Source: Clostridia bacterium
Lineage (GTDB): Bacteria > Bacillota_A > Clostridia > Christensenellales > Borkfalkiaceae
DNA: 22,073 nucleotides
Reading direction: 5' to 3'
Assembly (NCBI GenBank): GCA_017504735.1
Contig: JAFVQP010000031.1
Span: forward strand, 1 to 22,073
The notes beneath the pieces are model-generated. The model was not told where the DNA came from. It was given only the letters and a program-made list of their open reading frames with translations, and did not search any database. The position numbers were made by a program, and so were the translations under genes. Positions 7,515-16,742 of this stretch are shown piece after piece. Position 1 is the stretch's first letter; the number at the start of each line of letters is the position of its first letter.

Positions 7515-7566
7515 ACGTAGAAACTACGTCGAAATTTATTATAGCACCGTATATGGGGCATGTCAA
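7515..7566 (-). promoter_or_regulatory. Promoter and palindrome of the Gfo/Idh/MocA gene
   Basis: On the minus strand: TTGACA (7561-7566), a 17-bp spacer and TGC-TATAAT (7538-7543), both perfect. Just downstream of the predicted start lies ACGTAG-AAA-CTACGT (7515-7529), a perfect inverted repeat that may be an operator or a 5' hairpin. Confidence 0.88.
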
Positions 7567-7645
7567 GCGTATTGTGGATTTTTTTCACGAAAAAACTCTT
7601 AAAATAAGAGGATAAATCGGTGGGTTTTGGATGTTTTTTGTGTAA

Positions 7646-9697
<2,052 letters not shown>

Positions 9698-9709
9698 GGA
9701 GAGGAAAAA

Positions 9710-12331
9710 ATGGCTAAGAAAGAAACCAGCCCGGAATTAACCGAAGAGTTTAAGAAAACTCTTGAAATGACAAAATTCCTCGACATCGAGGTGGACGACG
9801 AATTAAAGCGTTCGTTCATTGCTTATGCAATGGCGGTAAACAAATCGCGTGCTATCCCCGACGTTCGTGACGGTTTAAAGCCCGTTCACAGACGTATCTT
9901 GTATTCGATGCACGAAATGGGGCTTTACAACGATAAAGCAACGAGAAAGTGCGCGCGTATCGTCGGTGACTGTATGGGTAAATATCACCCTCACGGCGAC
10001 AGCTCGGTATATGACGCCCTCGTGCGTTTGGCGCAAGAATTCACGATTAACTTCCCCCTTGTTTTCGGCCACGGTAACTTCGGTTCGGTGGACGGTGACA
10101 GCGCGGCGGCAATGCGTTATACGGAAGCGAAGCTTACAAAGCTTGCGGCGGAAATGCTCCGCGACCTTGACAAGGAAACGGTAGATTTAATCCCCAACTT
10201 CGACGGTACGGAAATGGAACCCACCGTATTGCCTGCAAGATATCCTAACTTGCTTGTAAACGGTGCGGACGGTATCGCAGTAGGTATGGCAACGAACATC
10301 CCTCCCCACAACCTTGCGGAAGTAATCGACGGGACAATCGCCATGATTGACAACCCTGACATTACCGTGGACGAGTTGATGGAATACATCCCCGCCCCCG
10401 ACCTTCCCACAGGCGGTATCATCATGGGCAGAAGCGGTATCAAGCGTGCATACCGTACGGGTCAAGGCAACCTTATCATTCGTTCGAAGTGTGAAATTGA
10501 AGAATACGGCACGGGCGCAAACGTGCGTTCCCGTATCGTTGTTACGGAAATCCCTTACCAGGTAAACAAAGCGCAGCTTGTTAAAACGATTGCGGACATG
10601 GTAAACGATAAGCGTTTGGAAGGTATCTCTGACATTCGTGATGAATCGGGCCGTGACGGTATGCGTATCGTAATCGAATGTAAGAAAGACGCAAACGCAC
10701 AGGTTGTGCTTAACACCTTGTACAAGAAGACAAAATTGCAAATTTCCGACGGTATCATCTTGTTGGCACTCGTTGAAAACGGTACCGAACCTAAAACGTT
10801 GAACCTTCAGGAAATTTTGTATCATTATTTACAGCACCAAAAAGAAGTTATTACGCGCAGAACTCGTTTTGACCTCAATAAGACGGAAGAACGTGCGCAC
10901 ATTATCGCAGGGCTTGTACTCGCCCTTGCAAACGTGGACGAAGTTATCCGTATCATCAAGGCTTCCGCGGATAGAAATGCGGCGGTTGTAGGCTTGACCT
11001 CGGCGTTTGAACTCGATGAAAAGCAAGCAATTGCAATCCTTGAAATGAGATTGCAAAGATTGACCTCTTTGGAAGTAGAAAAGCTGAAGGAAGAATTGGA
11101 TGCACTTCGCGCAACGATTGCTGATTTGAAAGATATCCTTGCAAACGAAAGCCGTGTAATGGAAATTATCCGTACCGACTTGACTGCAATCAAGGAAAAA
11201 TATCCTTCCCCCAGAAAAACGGAAATTTCCGTGGATTACGGCAATATCGACGACGAAGACCTTATCGATAGAGAGGATATCGTTATCACGATTACCCACG
11301 GCGGTTACATCAAGCGTTTGCCCGTTGACGAATACAAGGCGCAGGGCAGAGGCGGCAGAGGTATCACCGCACATAGACCGAAAGATGAGGACTACGTGGA
11401 AAAAATGTTCGTATGCTGTACGCACGATCCCATCTTGTTGTTCTCGTCGAAGGGTAAGGTTTACTCGATTAAGGGTTACGAAATCCCCGAAGCAAACCGC
11501 ACCGCACGTGGCAGAGCTGTTGTAAATATCGTACAGCTTGACGCAGGCGAAAAGATAGAGGCGGTATTGCCCGTTGCGGAAAGCATGGACGGTTACCTTG
11601 TGATGGCAACCGAAAGGGGCTTGATTAAGAAGACGCACACCGACGAGTTTAAGCGTATTGCGAAGAACGGTAAGATTGCGATTAAGTTGCAAGAAAACGA
11701 CCGCTTGATCGGTGTAAACTTCACGACGGGTGAAAACGAAATCCTCATCGCATCCCGCGGTGGCAAGTGTATCCGCTTTGCAGAAACCGACGTTCGTCCT
11801 ACGGGCAGAGGTACGCAGGGTGTTAAGGCGATTACCCTTTCTAAGGAAGATATCGTGGTGGATATGTTGATTATCAACCCTGAAAAGGATTTGTTCACGT
11901 TGACCTCGCTTGGTTACGGTAAACGCTCGAAGGTAGAGGACTACCGTTTGCAAAGCCGTGGCGGTAAGGGTATCAAGGCAGGTATCTTCAACGAGAAGAC
12001 GGGCTACCTTGTAAATCTTAAGGAAGTAACGGATGAAAACGACATTATGATTATCACGACGGGCGGTACGATTATTCGTATGCACGCAGATGCAATCAGC
12101 TGTATCGGCAGAAGCACCCGTGGTGTTCGCGTAATGAACGTTAAGGATAGTGAAGTTGCAACGGTTGATATCACCGAACGCGACGATGAAGCGGAAACGC
12201 AAGCGCCTGAAGAAACAGCGGCGGACCTTAGCCCTGAAGATTTGGCTGGGGAAACCGAAGTGGAAGAAGTAGAAGAAACGGTGGTTTTGGACGATGAAGC
12301 GGAAGAAGCCCCTGCAGAAGACGAGGAATAA
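9710..12331 (+). CDS. gyrA: DNA gyrase subunit A
   Basis: The product is 873 aa. The breakage-reunion domain has the catalytic tyrosine in AAAMRYTEA (Tyr137, equal to Tyr122 in E. coli). The quinolone-determining segment GDSSVYD keeps Ser98 and Asp102 (E. coli 83 and 87), so no classical resistance change is visible there. The C-terminal DNA-wrapping beta-pinwheel carries a GyrA-box-like QSRGGKG, which marks it as gyrase rather than topoisomerase IV ParC. It ends in an acidic Glu/Asp/Ala tail of about 50 residues, a feature that in other gyrases tunes supercoiling. A GGAGAGG ribosome site is present. A GAATGAG/CTCATTC hairpin and a strong terminator follow the stop. Confidence 0.98.
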   Translation: MAKKETSPELTEEFKKTLEMTKFLDIEVDDELKRSFIAYAMAVNKSRAIPDVRDGLKPVHRRILYSMHEMGLYNDKATRKCARIVGDCMGKYHPHGDSSVYDALVRLAQEFTINFPLVFGHGNFGSVDGDSAAAMRYTEAKLTKLAAEMLRDLDKETVDLIPNFDGTEMEPTVLPARYPNLLVNGADGIAVGMATNIPPHNLAEVIDGTIAMIDNPDITVDELMEYIPAPDLPTGGIIMGRSGIKRAYRTGQGNLIIRSKCEIEEYGTGANVRSRIVVTEIPYQVNKAQLVKTIADMVNDKRLEGISDIRDESGRDGMRIVIECKKDANAQVVLNTLYKKTKLQISDGIILLALVENGTEPKTLNLQEILYHYLQHQKEVITRRTRFDLNKTEERAHIIAGLVLALANVDEVIRIIKASADRNAAVVGLTSAFELDEKQAIAILEMRLQRLTSLEVEKLKEELDALRATIADLKDILANESRVMEIIRTDLTAIKEKYPSPRKTEISVDYGNIDDEDLIDREDIVITITHGGYIKRLPVDEYKAQGRGGRGITAHRPKDEDYVEKMFVCCTHDPILLFSSKGKVYSIKGYEIPEANRTARGRAVVNIVQLDAGEKIEAVLPVAESMDGYLVMATERGLIKKTHTDEFKRIAKNGKIAIKLQENDRLIGVNFTTGENEILIASRGGKCIRFAETDVRPTGRGTQGVKAITLSKEDIVVDMLIINPEKDLFTLTSLGYGKRSKVEDYRLQSRGGKGIKAGIFNEKTGYLVNLKEVTDENDIMIITTGGTIIRMHADAISCIGRSTRGVRVMNVKDSEVATVDITERDDEAETQAPEETAADLSPEDLAGETEVEEVEETVVLDDEAEEAPAEDEE

Positions 12332-12349
12332 GGGAATGAGGTAAAAACT

Positions 12350-12368
12350 CATTCAACGCATACATGCC
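12350..12368 (-). repeat. REP-like intergenic motif, copy 4 (minus strand)
   Basis: On the minus strand GGGGCATGTATGCGTTGAA matches the dispersed motif. It directly adjoins the first copy of the 56-bp direct repeat. Confidence 0.5.
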
Positions 12369-12424
12369 CCCTTGTTTTTATGGTAAACAAATGCCCACAG
12401 CGATTGCTGTGGGCGTTCGTTTTT
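12369..12424 (+). repeat. 56-bp direct repeat, left copy, containing the gyrA terminator
   Basis: This stretch is identical base for base to 13013-13068. It contains GCCCACAGC-GATT-GCTGTGGGC (12393-12414) followed by GTTCGTTTTTT, a normal intrinsic terminator for gyrA. Together the copies bracket the zinc-ribbon/XRE pair with a 644-bp period. Confidence 0.93.
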
Positions 12425-12425
12425 T
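12393..12425 (+). terminator. gyrA terminator
   Basis: A 9-bp GC-rich stem (12393-12401 with 12406-12414), a GATT loop and a U-run from 12420. It lies 62 bp after the gyrA stop. The reverse direction has a poorer U-run but may also stop the zinc-ribbon transcript. Confidence 0.9.
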
Positions 12426-12461
12426 ATGATATTTTATAACACTTTTCAAAAAGGGGTTTTA

Positions 12462-12671
12462 TTAGTTATCATACTCATGTTGAAAACCACACTTTCCACA
12501 ACAGTACCAAACCTTCTTTTTTCCTAAAGCCCCACCGAGTAAACCGATAGGACCTAATAAGAAACCTCCGACTACTGCTTTTCCGACACTAAATCCTTTT
12601 TTGGTGGTATCCACTTGTTTCCACACGACGCTCTCATTACACATAGGGCACTTTCTGGGTGCATATGCCAT
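12462..12671 (-). CDS. Small zinc-ribbon protein with a glycine-rich hydrophobic centre
   Basis: The product is 69 aa with two CxxC knuckles, C8-C11 near the N-terminus and C58-C61 near the C-terminus, which together can make one zinc ribbon. Between them lies a hydrophobic, glycine-spaced stretch (about 26-50: FSVG, VVGGFLLGP, LLGGALG) that could be a membrane hairpin or glycine zipper. Small proteins of this plan occur on phages and other mobile elements as well as chromosomes, function unknown. The ribosome site AAGGAGG is excellent. It diverges from an XRE regulator gene, and a palindromic operator sits between its -35 and -10, so repression by that regulator is likely. The pair lies between 56-bp direct repeats. 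Confidence 0.8.
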   Translation of the reverse strand: MAYAPRKCPMCNESVVWKQVDTTKKGFSVGKAVVGGFLLGPIGLLGGALGKKKVWYCCGKCGFQHEYDN

Positions 12672-12684
12672 ACGCTATTCCTCC

Positions 12685-12761
12685 TTACAATTATACTAGT
12701 AAATACATTTTATCACAATTATAATTGTAAAGTCAATATTTTTACAAGAAAAATTGTAAAA
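12685..12761. promoter_or_regulatory. Divergent control region with repeated TTACAA/TTGTAA operators
   Basis: The zinc-ribbon promoter (minus strand) is TTGACT (12731-12736), an 18-bp spacer and TGA-TAAAAT (12707-12712). A 14-bp perfect palindrome ACAATTATAATTGT (12715-12728) lies within that spacer. A second site, TTTTACAA-N6-TTGTAAAA (12740-12761), abuts the XRE start codon. A partial third, TTACAATTATACTAGTAA, is at 12685-12702. The shared half-site TTACAA suggests a dimeric repressor, probably the adjacent XRE protein acting on both genes. Confidence 0.7.
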
Positions 12762-12768
12762 TATTTGT

Positions 12769-12987
12769 ATGGATAATTTAGGGACAAAATTTTGTGAAAA
12801 TTTATTTGCTTTAAGGAAGGAACGTAAATTTAGCCAACAAGAAGTGGCATTGCGTATTCATTCCTCGCAACAATGCGTTAGCCAATGGGAAAAGGGAGTA
12901 ACGGAACCTACCCTGACCTATTTATGGAGATTAGCGGATTTATTTGAGGTGGAAGTAGATGAACTAATCGGCAGAAAGGATTTTTGA
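12769..12987 (+). CDS. XRE-family (Cro/CI-type) transcriptional regulator
   Basis: The product is 72 aa and consists almost only of the HTH_3 domain: helix 1 (CENLFALRKERK), helix 2 (SQQEVALRI), recognition helix (SSQQCVSQWEKG, about 32-43), then the conserved TEPTLTYLWRLADLFEVEVDELIG tail. It is a DNA-binding protein likely to act as a dimer on the palindromes just upstream. The start has no ribosome site and the operator reaches to within 8 bp of the ATG, so translation may be leaderless or weak. No other in-frame start would leave the domain intact. It diverges from the zinc-ribbon gene, and a duplicated terminator follows 25 bp after the stop. Confidence 0.9.
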   Translation: MDNLGTKFCENLFALRKERKFSQQEVALRIHSSQQCVSQWEKGVTEPTLTYLWRLADLFEVEVDELIGRKDF

Positions 12988-12992
12988 AAAAG

Positions 12993-13012
12993 CCGTTCAT
13001 TTAATACCTGCT
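12993..13012 (-). repeat. Diverged REP-like motif, copy 6 (minus strand)
   Basis: On the minus strand GAGCAGGTATTAAATGAACG resembles GGGCAGGTATGCGATGAACG at 20348. It adjoins the second 56-bp repeat as copy 4 adjoins the first, so the duplicated unit was probably about 76 bp with one end since diverged. Confidence 0.35.
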
Positions 13013-13068
13013 CCCTTGTTTTTATGGTAAACAAATGCCCACAGCGATTGCTGTGGGCGTTCGTTTTT
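13013..13068 (+). repeat. 56-bp direct repeat, right copy, with terminator
   Basis: Identical to 12369-12424. Its hairpin (13037-13045 with 13050-13058) plus U-run serves as terminator for the XRE gene. The stretch 13069-13126 holds no gene; it includes a 14-nt copy (13102-13115) of the XRE 3' coding end. Confidence 0.93.
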
Positions 13069-13126
13069 ATCATAAATCCACCATTCTTTTCCCCGAATAA
13101 ATAATCGGCAGAAAGCACAAAAAGAC

Positions 13127-13155
13127 TTGCGTATATATGAGATATATGCTATAAT
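13127..13155 (+). promoter_or_regulatory. Promoter of the polytopic membrane protein gene
   Basis: TTGCGT (13127-13132), a 17-bp spacer and TGC-TATAAT (13150-13155). Confidence 0.8.
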
Positions 13156-13182
13156 AAACACATTCTTATAAAGAGGAAATAT

Positions 13183-13878
13183 ATGCCACATTATTTGATT
13201 ATCGCGGCGGTATTGCTTGCCTTGTACGCGGTGGGAATTTACGCTTTACGCTATATTCGTGACAAGCGTTGGCCAAACGTTGCCTTTCCCATTGTTATTT
13301 TTATATTCTATCTATACGTGGTTATTACGATGTATTTAGACGTAGGGTTTCACGACTGGAATTTCCAAAACACCCTGCCTACAGCAAACGTCAGCCCGTT
13401 CACCTATTGTTTAGCGTTGCTGACTTTGGTTTTACCCAAAAAAGTCAAGGAGTACATATATACACTGATTGCATTGCTCTCGTTTGGTTTGCTTGTTGCA
13501 GGAATGCTAACCTGTTTCTCCAACGCCGCGCGCGATTATGCCTTCCACTGGACCATTACCTTTGATTCCCTTGCGCACGTGCTGCTTTCGTTGTTTGGCG
13601 TGTATCTTGTTAAAAGCGGTCAGGTGCGCTTGGAACAGAAAAAATGCCTGTTTAGCGGCTTAATCATCGTAGGGGTTGCGGTGGTAATGTTGGTATTGAA
13701 CCTGATTTTCCATACCGCCTTTTTCGGTTTATCTTTACACGGTAAACATAACATTTACAATATGGTTTTATGTGAAAGTGGATATTTGTCGGCGGGGTTG
13801 TATTTTATCGGTTTGTGCGCTGTATTGACGTTGGGATATTTTTACCAAAAGGGTTTGCAAGCCTTGAAAAAAGCATAA
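13183..13878 (+). CDS. Polytopic integral membrane protein, unknown function
   Basis: The product is 231 aa with about seven membrane segments: roughly 3-24, 34-52, 72-88, 91-112, 128-146, 156-178 and 202-222. Polar residues near membrane edges include His58, the NVSPFTY loop, FHWTITFDSLAH and HGKHNIYN. The His/Asn/Tyr pattern and the size recall the YwaF/TIGR02206 group of putative membrane proteins, but the resemblance is weak and I do not assert it. There is no signal for transport or catalysis. An AAGAGGAAA ribosome site precedes the ATG. The gene has its own extended -10 promoter and is convergent with the P-type ATPase gene across a shared terminator. Confidence 0.78.
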   Translation: MPHYLIIAAVLLALYAVGIYALRYIRDKRWPNVAFPIVIFIFYLYVVITMYLDVGFHDWNFQNTLPTANVSPFTYCLALLTLVLPKKVKEYIYTLIALLSFGLLVAGMLTCFSNAARDYAFHWTITFDSLAHVLLSLFGVYLVKSGQVRLEQKKCLFSGLIIVGVAVVMLVLNLIFHTAFFGLSLHGKHNIYNMVLCESGYLSAGLYFIGLCAVLTLGYFYQKGLQALKKA

Positions 13879-13879
13879 T

Positions 13880-13906
13880 AAAAGCTCTCCAAAACGGAGA
13901 GCTTTT
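13880..13906. terminator. Bidirectional terminator
   Basis: AAAAGCTCTCC (13880-13890) pairs with GGAGAGCTTTT (13896-13906), with T-runs on either strand. It starts right after the stop of the membrane-protein gene and lies 10 bp beyond the stop of the ATPase gene. Confidence 0.92.
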
Positions 13907-13916
13907 CTTTTACATT

Positions 13917-16523
13917 TTACTTGGAAGAAATACGTTTTTTCAATTCTTCCTCAGGTGTTTCAGCAGGGTTCATCATATCGAACGCCTTGATTAAGAAGCC
14001 CGAAATCGGGTAGGACGCTTGCACGATGATAATCATCAATAGAATTTGCGGTACGGTGAAGTCAAGCTTCGACCAACCGTCAAATACAAATTCACCGAGC
14101 GCAGGCGCAGCGAGTACGATGGCGCACAGGAATACGGCGATTACCCAAAGAACCGCACGCAAGGGGTTGAAGGGTTGACAAATACGATACAGCATAACCA
14201 AGCCGCAAGCGGTCAAGGCAATCATCATCATTGCGCTATACACAGGGGTGTCTGTGGACTTTACAAACCCGAAGGTTTCCGCCAAGGAAGAGCTGTGTAT
14301 GAGATATACCGCCATGATCCCAATAGTCATGGTCAATGCACCAGGGATCGCACGGCTTAAGACGTAGGGGATAAATTTACCCTTAACACGGTCGGTGTTG
14401 GGTTGCAACGACAACACGAGCGAGGGTACGGCGCTGACCAACAGTTCATACATCAACATATTGTTGGTTTGGAAGAAGTACATTTTCTTGAGGGAAATAC
14501 AAATCACGGCAAGCATCAAGATAAGCAAGGTTTTCATGATATACAACGACGAAGAGTTTTTAACGTTGTTGATAACACGACGACCTTCGTTTACGATCTT
14601 GGGCATCGACCCAAAGTTATTATCCTGTAAAACGAGGTTGGAAACGTTACGCGCCGCTTCGCTACCCGAAGCAACGGAGATGGCGCAATCCGCCTCTTTC
14701 ATCGCCAAAATATCGTTTACACCGTCCCCCGTCATGGCAACGGTATTGCCCGATTTCTTGATGGATTTTATCAAAATTGCCTTTTGTTCAGGGGTAACTC
14801 GACCGAAAACGGTGTATTGATTTGCCGCGTTTTCTACTTCCAAGTCGGACAAGCCTTCCAGGGAGAGGAATTGTGAAGCGTTTTTAATACCCGCTCTGCG
14901 CGCTACCTCGGAAACGGTTACGGGGTTATCACCCGAAATAACCTTTACGTTTACGTCATTTTCTCTAAACCATTTAATCGTTTCCACCGCATCGGGACGA
15001 ATGTTGTCGGAAAGGGTGATAATGGCAACGGTGCGAAGCCCCGAAGGCACTTTGTCACCTTGAATTGCGCCCGAAGCGTGTGCCAAAACCAACACACGAA
15101 GCCCCATTTGGGCGTACTGTTTTACAATTTTGTCAATACGTACGGGTACGGGTTTTAATACAAACTCGGGCGCGCCCATAACGTAGGTACCCACTTCTTC
15201 AAAGGTAACCGCAGACAATTTTCTTGCGGACGAGAAGGGCAGGGTTGCGATGGGTTGAAGCGCGGACGAATGTCCAAAGCGTTCGTACAAAGCGATTGAG
15301 GTTTGGTTGTTATCGTTGAGGGAAGCGAGCATCGAACCGAGGATATCGTCCACACCGAAGTCCGACCCAGCCGAGCCGAGCAGGATGCAATCGCTTACCT
15401 TCATTCTACCGTCGGTAATCGTACCCGTTTTATCCAAACACAAAACGTTGACACGCGCCAACATTTCAAGGGAGTACATATCTTGTACGAGGGTATTGTA
15501 CTTCGCCAAACGAATCATACCCGTCGAAAGGGCAACCGTCGTCAAAAGGAGCAAGCCTGAGGGAATCATACCGATAACAACGGATGCGGTGTTTTGGATG
15601 GTCTTGTTCAAGGACTTGTCGTTGCTCATCAAGGTCGCCCAGAACCCGCCGTTTGCGCGCATGTTATCCCACGCGCCTTCGATGGTCGAATAGTTGTTGA
15701 TAAAGGTTAAAATGGCAATCGGGATAATCAAGAACGCAATCACCTTAATGAACAAGCTGATGGAGTTCATAATTTCCGAGTTAGGGCGTTTATACTTCTT
15801 CGCGCGTGAGGTCAACTTACTGATGTAGGTGTCCTCACCGATTTTATCTACGCGTACAGCGATGCGGCCACTCGACACAAACGAACCTGCGTACAAAACG
15901 GCGCCGTCCTCTTTCTTGATGGGTACCGATTCACCCGTCAACAGCGATTCGTTGACTTCCGCCATGCCTTCCACGGCGATACAGTCGGCTGGCACCTGTT
16001 GCCCTGCGGACAAAAGCAAAATATCGTCGATAACCAATTCTTCCACGGGTATCTCCACCTTTTTCCCCATACGCATAACCTTTGCGGTGGGGGAGGAGAG
16101 GATGGATAATTTATCCAGCTTTTGCTTTGCGCGGATTTCAAGGAAAATCGCAACCAGCGTGTTGACCAAGAAAATGATAACAAACAGGTATTGCGACATG
16201 GGCGCATGCGCCAAAATCAACGCCGTCGCGGCGATTGCACAAAGGATATTGAACCCTGTGAAAATGTTACCCAAGATAATACCAGGATAGGTTTTCGATT
16301 GTTTTTTAACAGTTTGGTTGACCAAGCCTTGATTGATACGTTCGTCGATTTGCGCGACGTTCAAACCTTCGTTTGGCGCCGCGTAAAAACGCTGTACGTT
16401 GTCCGCCATGGTGGAAGAAGTCTTTTTCTTTTTCACCTTAGGGAATAATTCAAGAAACTTTCGATGGCTCTTTTCCTCAGCGGAAAGGTTTTCCAAGCCC
16501 GTTTTATCTGATTTCATATGCAT
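13917..16523 (-). CDS. Cation-translocating P-type ATPase, CtpE-like
   Basis: The product is 868 aa. The actuator loop has TGES (196-199). Membrane segment 4 has MIPSGL (319-324) in place of the PEGL of Ca pumps. The phosphorylation site is DKTGT (Asp364), and the hinge TGDGVND (598-604) follows. About ten membrane segments are expected, four of them after the hinge plus two near the end. No N-terminal heavy-metal domains or CPC motif are present, which argues against Cu/Cd/Zn transport. The PSGL motif and overall plan fit the CtpE/Exp7-like group, for which Ca2+ uptake has been proposed in mycobacteria. The start is ambiguous: the first ATG lies 4 bp and the second (residue 3) 10 bp after GGAG. 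A palindrome near the transcription start suggests regulation. Confidence 0.93.
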   Translation of the reverse strand: MHMKSDKTGLENLSAEEKSHRKFLELFPKVKKKKTSSTMADNVQRFYAAPNEGLNVAQIDERINQGLVNQTVKKQSKTYPGIILGNIFTGFNILCAIAATALILAHAPMSQYLFVIIFLVNTLVAIFLEIRAKQKLDKLSILSSPTAKVMRMGKKVEIPVEELVIDDILLLSAGQQVPADCIAVEGMAEVNESLLTGESVPIKKEDGAVLYAGSFVSSGRIAVRVDKIGEDTYISKLTSRAKKYKRPNSEIMNSISLFIKVIAFLIIPIAILTFINNYSTIEGAWDNMRANGGFWATLMSNDKSLNKTIQNTASVVIGMIPSGLLLLTTVALSTGMIRLAKYNTLVQDMYSLEMLARVNVLCLDKTGTITDGRMKVSDCILLGSAGSDFGVDDILGSMLASLNDNNQTSIALYERFGHSSALQPIATLPFSSARKLSAVTFEEVGTYVMGAPEFVLKPVPVRIDKIVKQYAQMGLRVLVLAHASGAIQGDKVPSGLRTVAIITLSDNIRPDAVETIKWFRENDVNVKVISGDNPVTVSEVARRAGIKNASQFLSLEGLSDLEVENAANQYTVFGRVTPEQKAILIKSIKKSGNTVAMTGDGVNDILAMKEADCAISVASGSEAARNVSNLVLQDNNFGSMPKIVNEGRRVINNVKNSSSLYIMKTLLILMLAVICISLKKMYFFQTNNMLMYELLVSAVPSLVLSLQPNTDRVKGKFIPYVLSRAIPGALTMTIGIMAVYLIHSSSLAETFGFVKSTDTPVYSAMMMIALTACGLVMLYRICQPFNPLRAVLWVIAVFLCAIVLAAPALGEFVFDGWSKLDFTVPQILLMIIIVQASYPISGFLIKAFDMMNPAETPEEELKKRISSK

Positions 16524-16538
16524 TACACTCCAAAATTT

Positions 16539-16593
16539 ATATCCTTAAAAGGATATACGCCCTTATTATAGCATATATGTAGAAAAAATACAA
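16539..16593 (-). promoter_or_regulatory. Promoter and operator-like palindrome of the P-type ATPase gene
   Basis: On the minus strand: TTGTAT (16588-16593), a 17-bp spacer and TGC-TATAAT (16565-16570). A perfect palindrome ATATCCTT-AA-AAGGATAT (16539-16556) begins at about the transcription start and could be a repressor site or a 5' hairpin. Confidence 0.8.
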
Positions 16594-16643
16594 GGTTTTT
16601 GTGGAAAATTTATAGGAAATCGGGTTTAATACTTTCGAATTAA

Positions 16644-16672
16644 TTGCTTTTGTGCGGAAAAAGTTGTATAAT
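16644..16672 (+). promoter_or_regulatory. Promoter of serS
   Basis: TTGCTT (16644-16649), a 17-bp spacer and TATAAT (16667-16672). It gives a leader of about 64 nt, too short for a T-box. Confidence 0.8.
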
Positions 16673-16742
16673 AGGCTAAATGGATTATTCGCCGAGATTT
16701 TTAACGGCGGTGTACTTAAGAAATTATTATCGAGGTGTCAAA

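Noticed and set aside
7486..7566. 27-residue N-terminal extension of the Gfo/Idh/MocA gene
   Set aside because: It contains the -35 and -10 boxes and an upstream start without ribosome site; the family N-terminus begins at the ATG at 7485.
10829..12352. 507-codon minus-strand frame antisense to gyrA
   Set aside because: Shadow frame of a highly conserved gene; its composition is Arg/Phe/Val-rich in the manner of antisense translation and it lacks a ribosome site.
12369..12424. Integron attC-like site, given the length near 57 bp and the hairpin
   Set aside because: No GTTRRRY/RYYYAAC core pair and no integrase; the hairpin plus U-run is an ordinary terminator.
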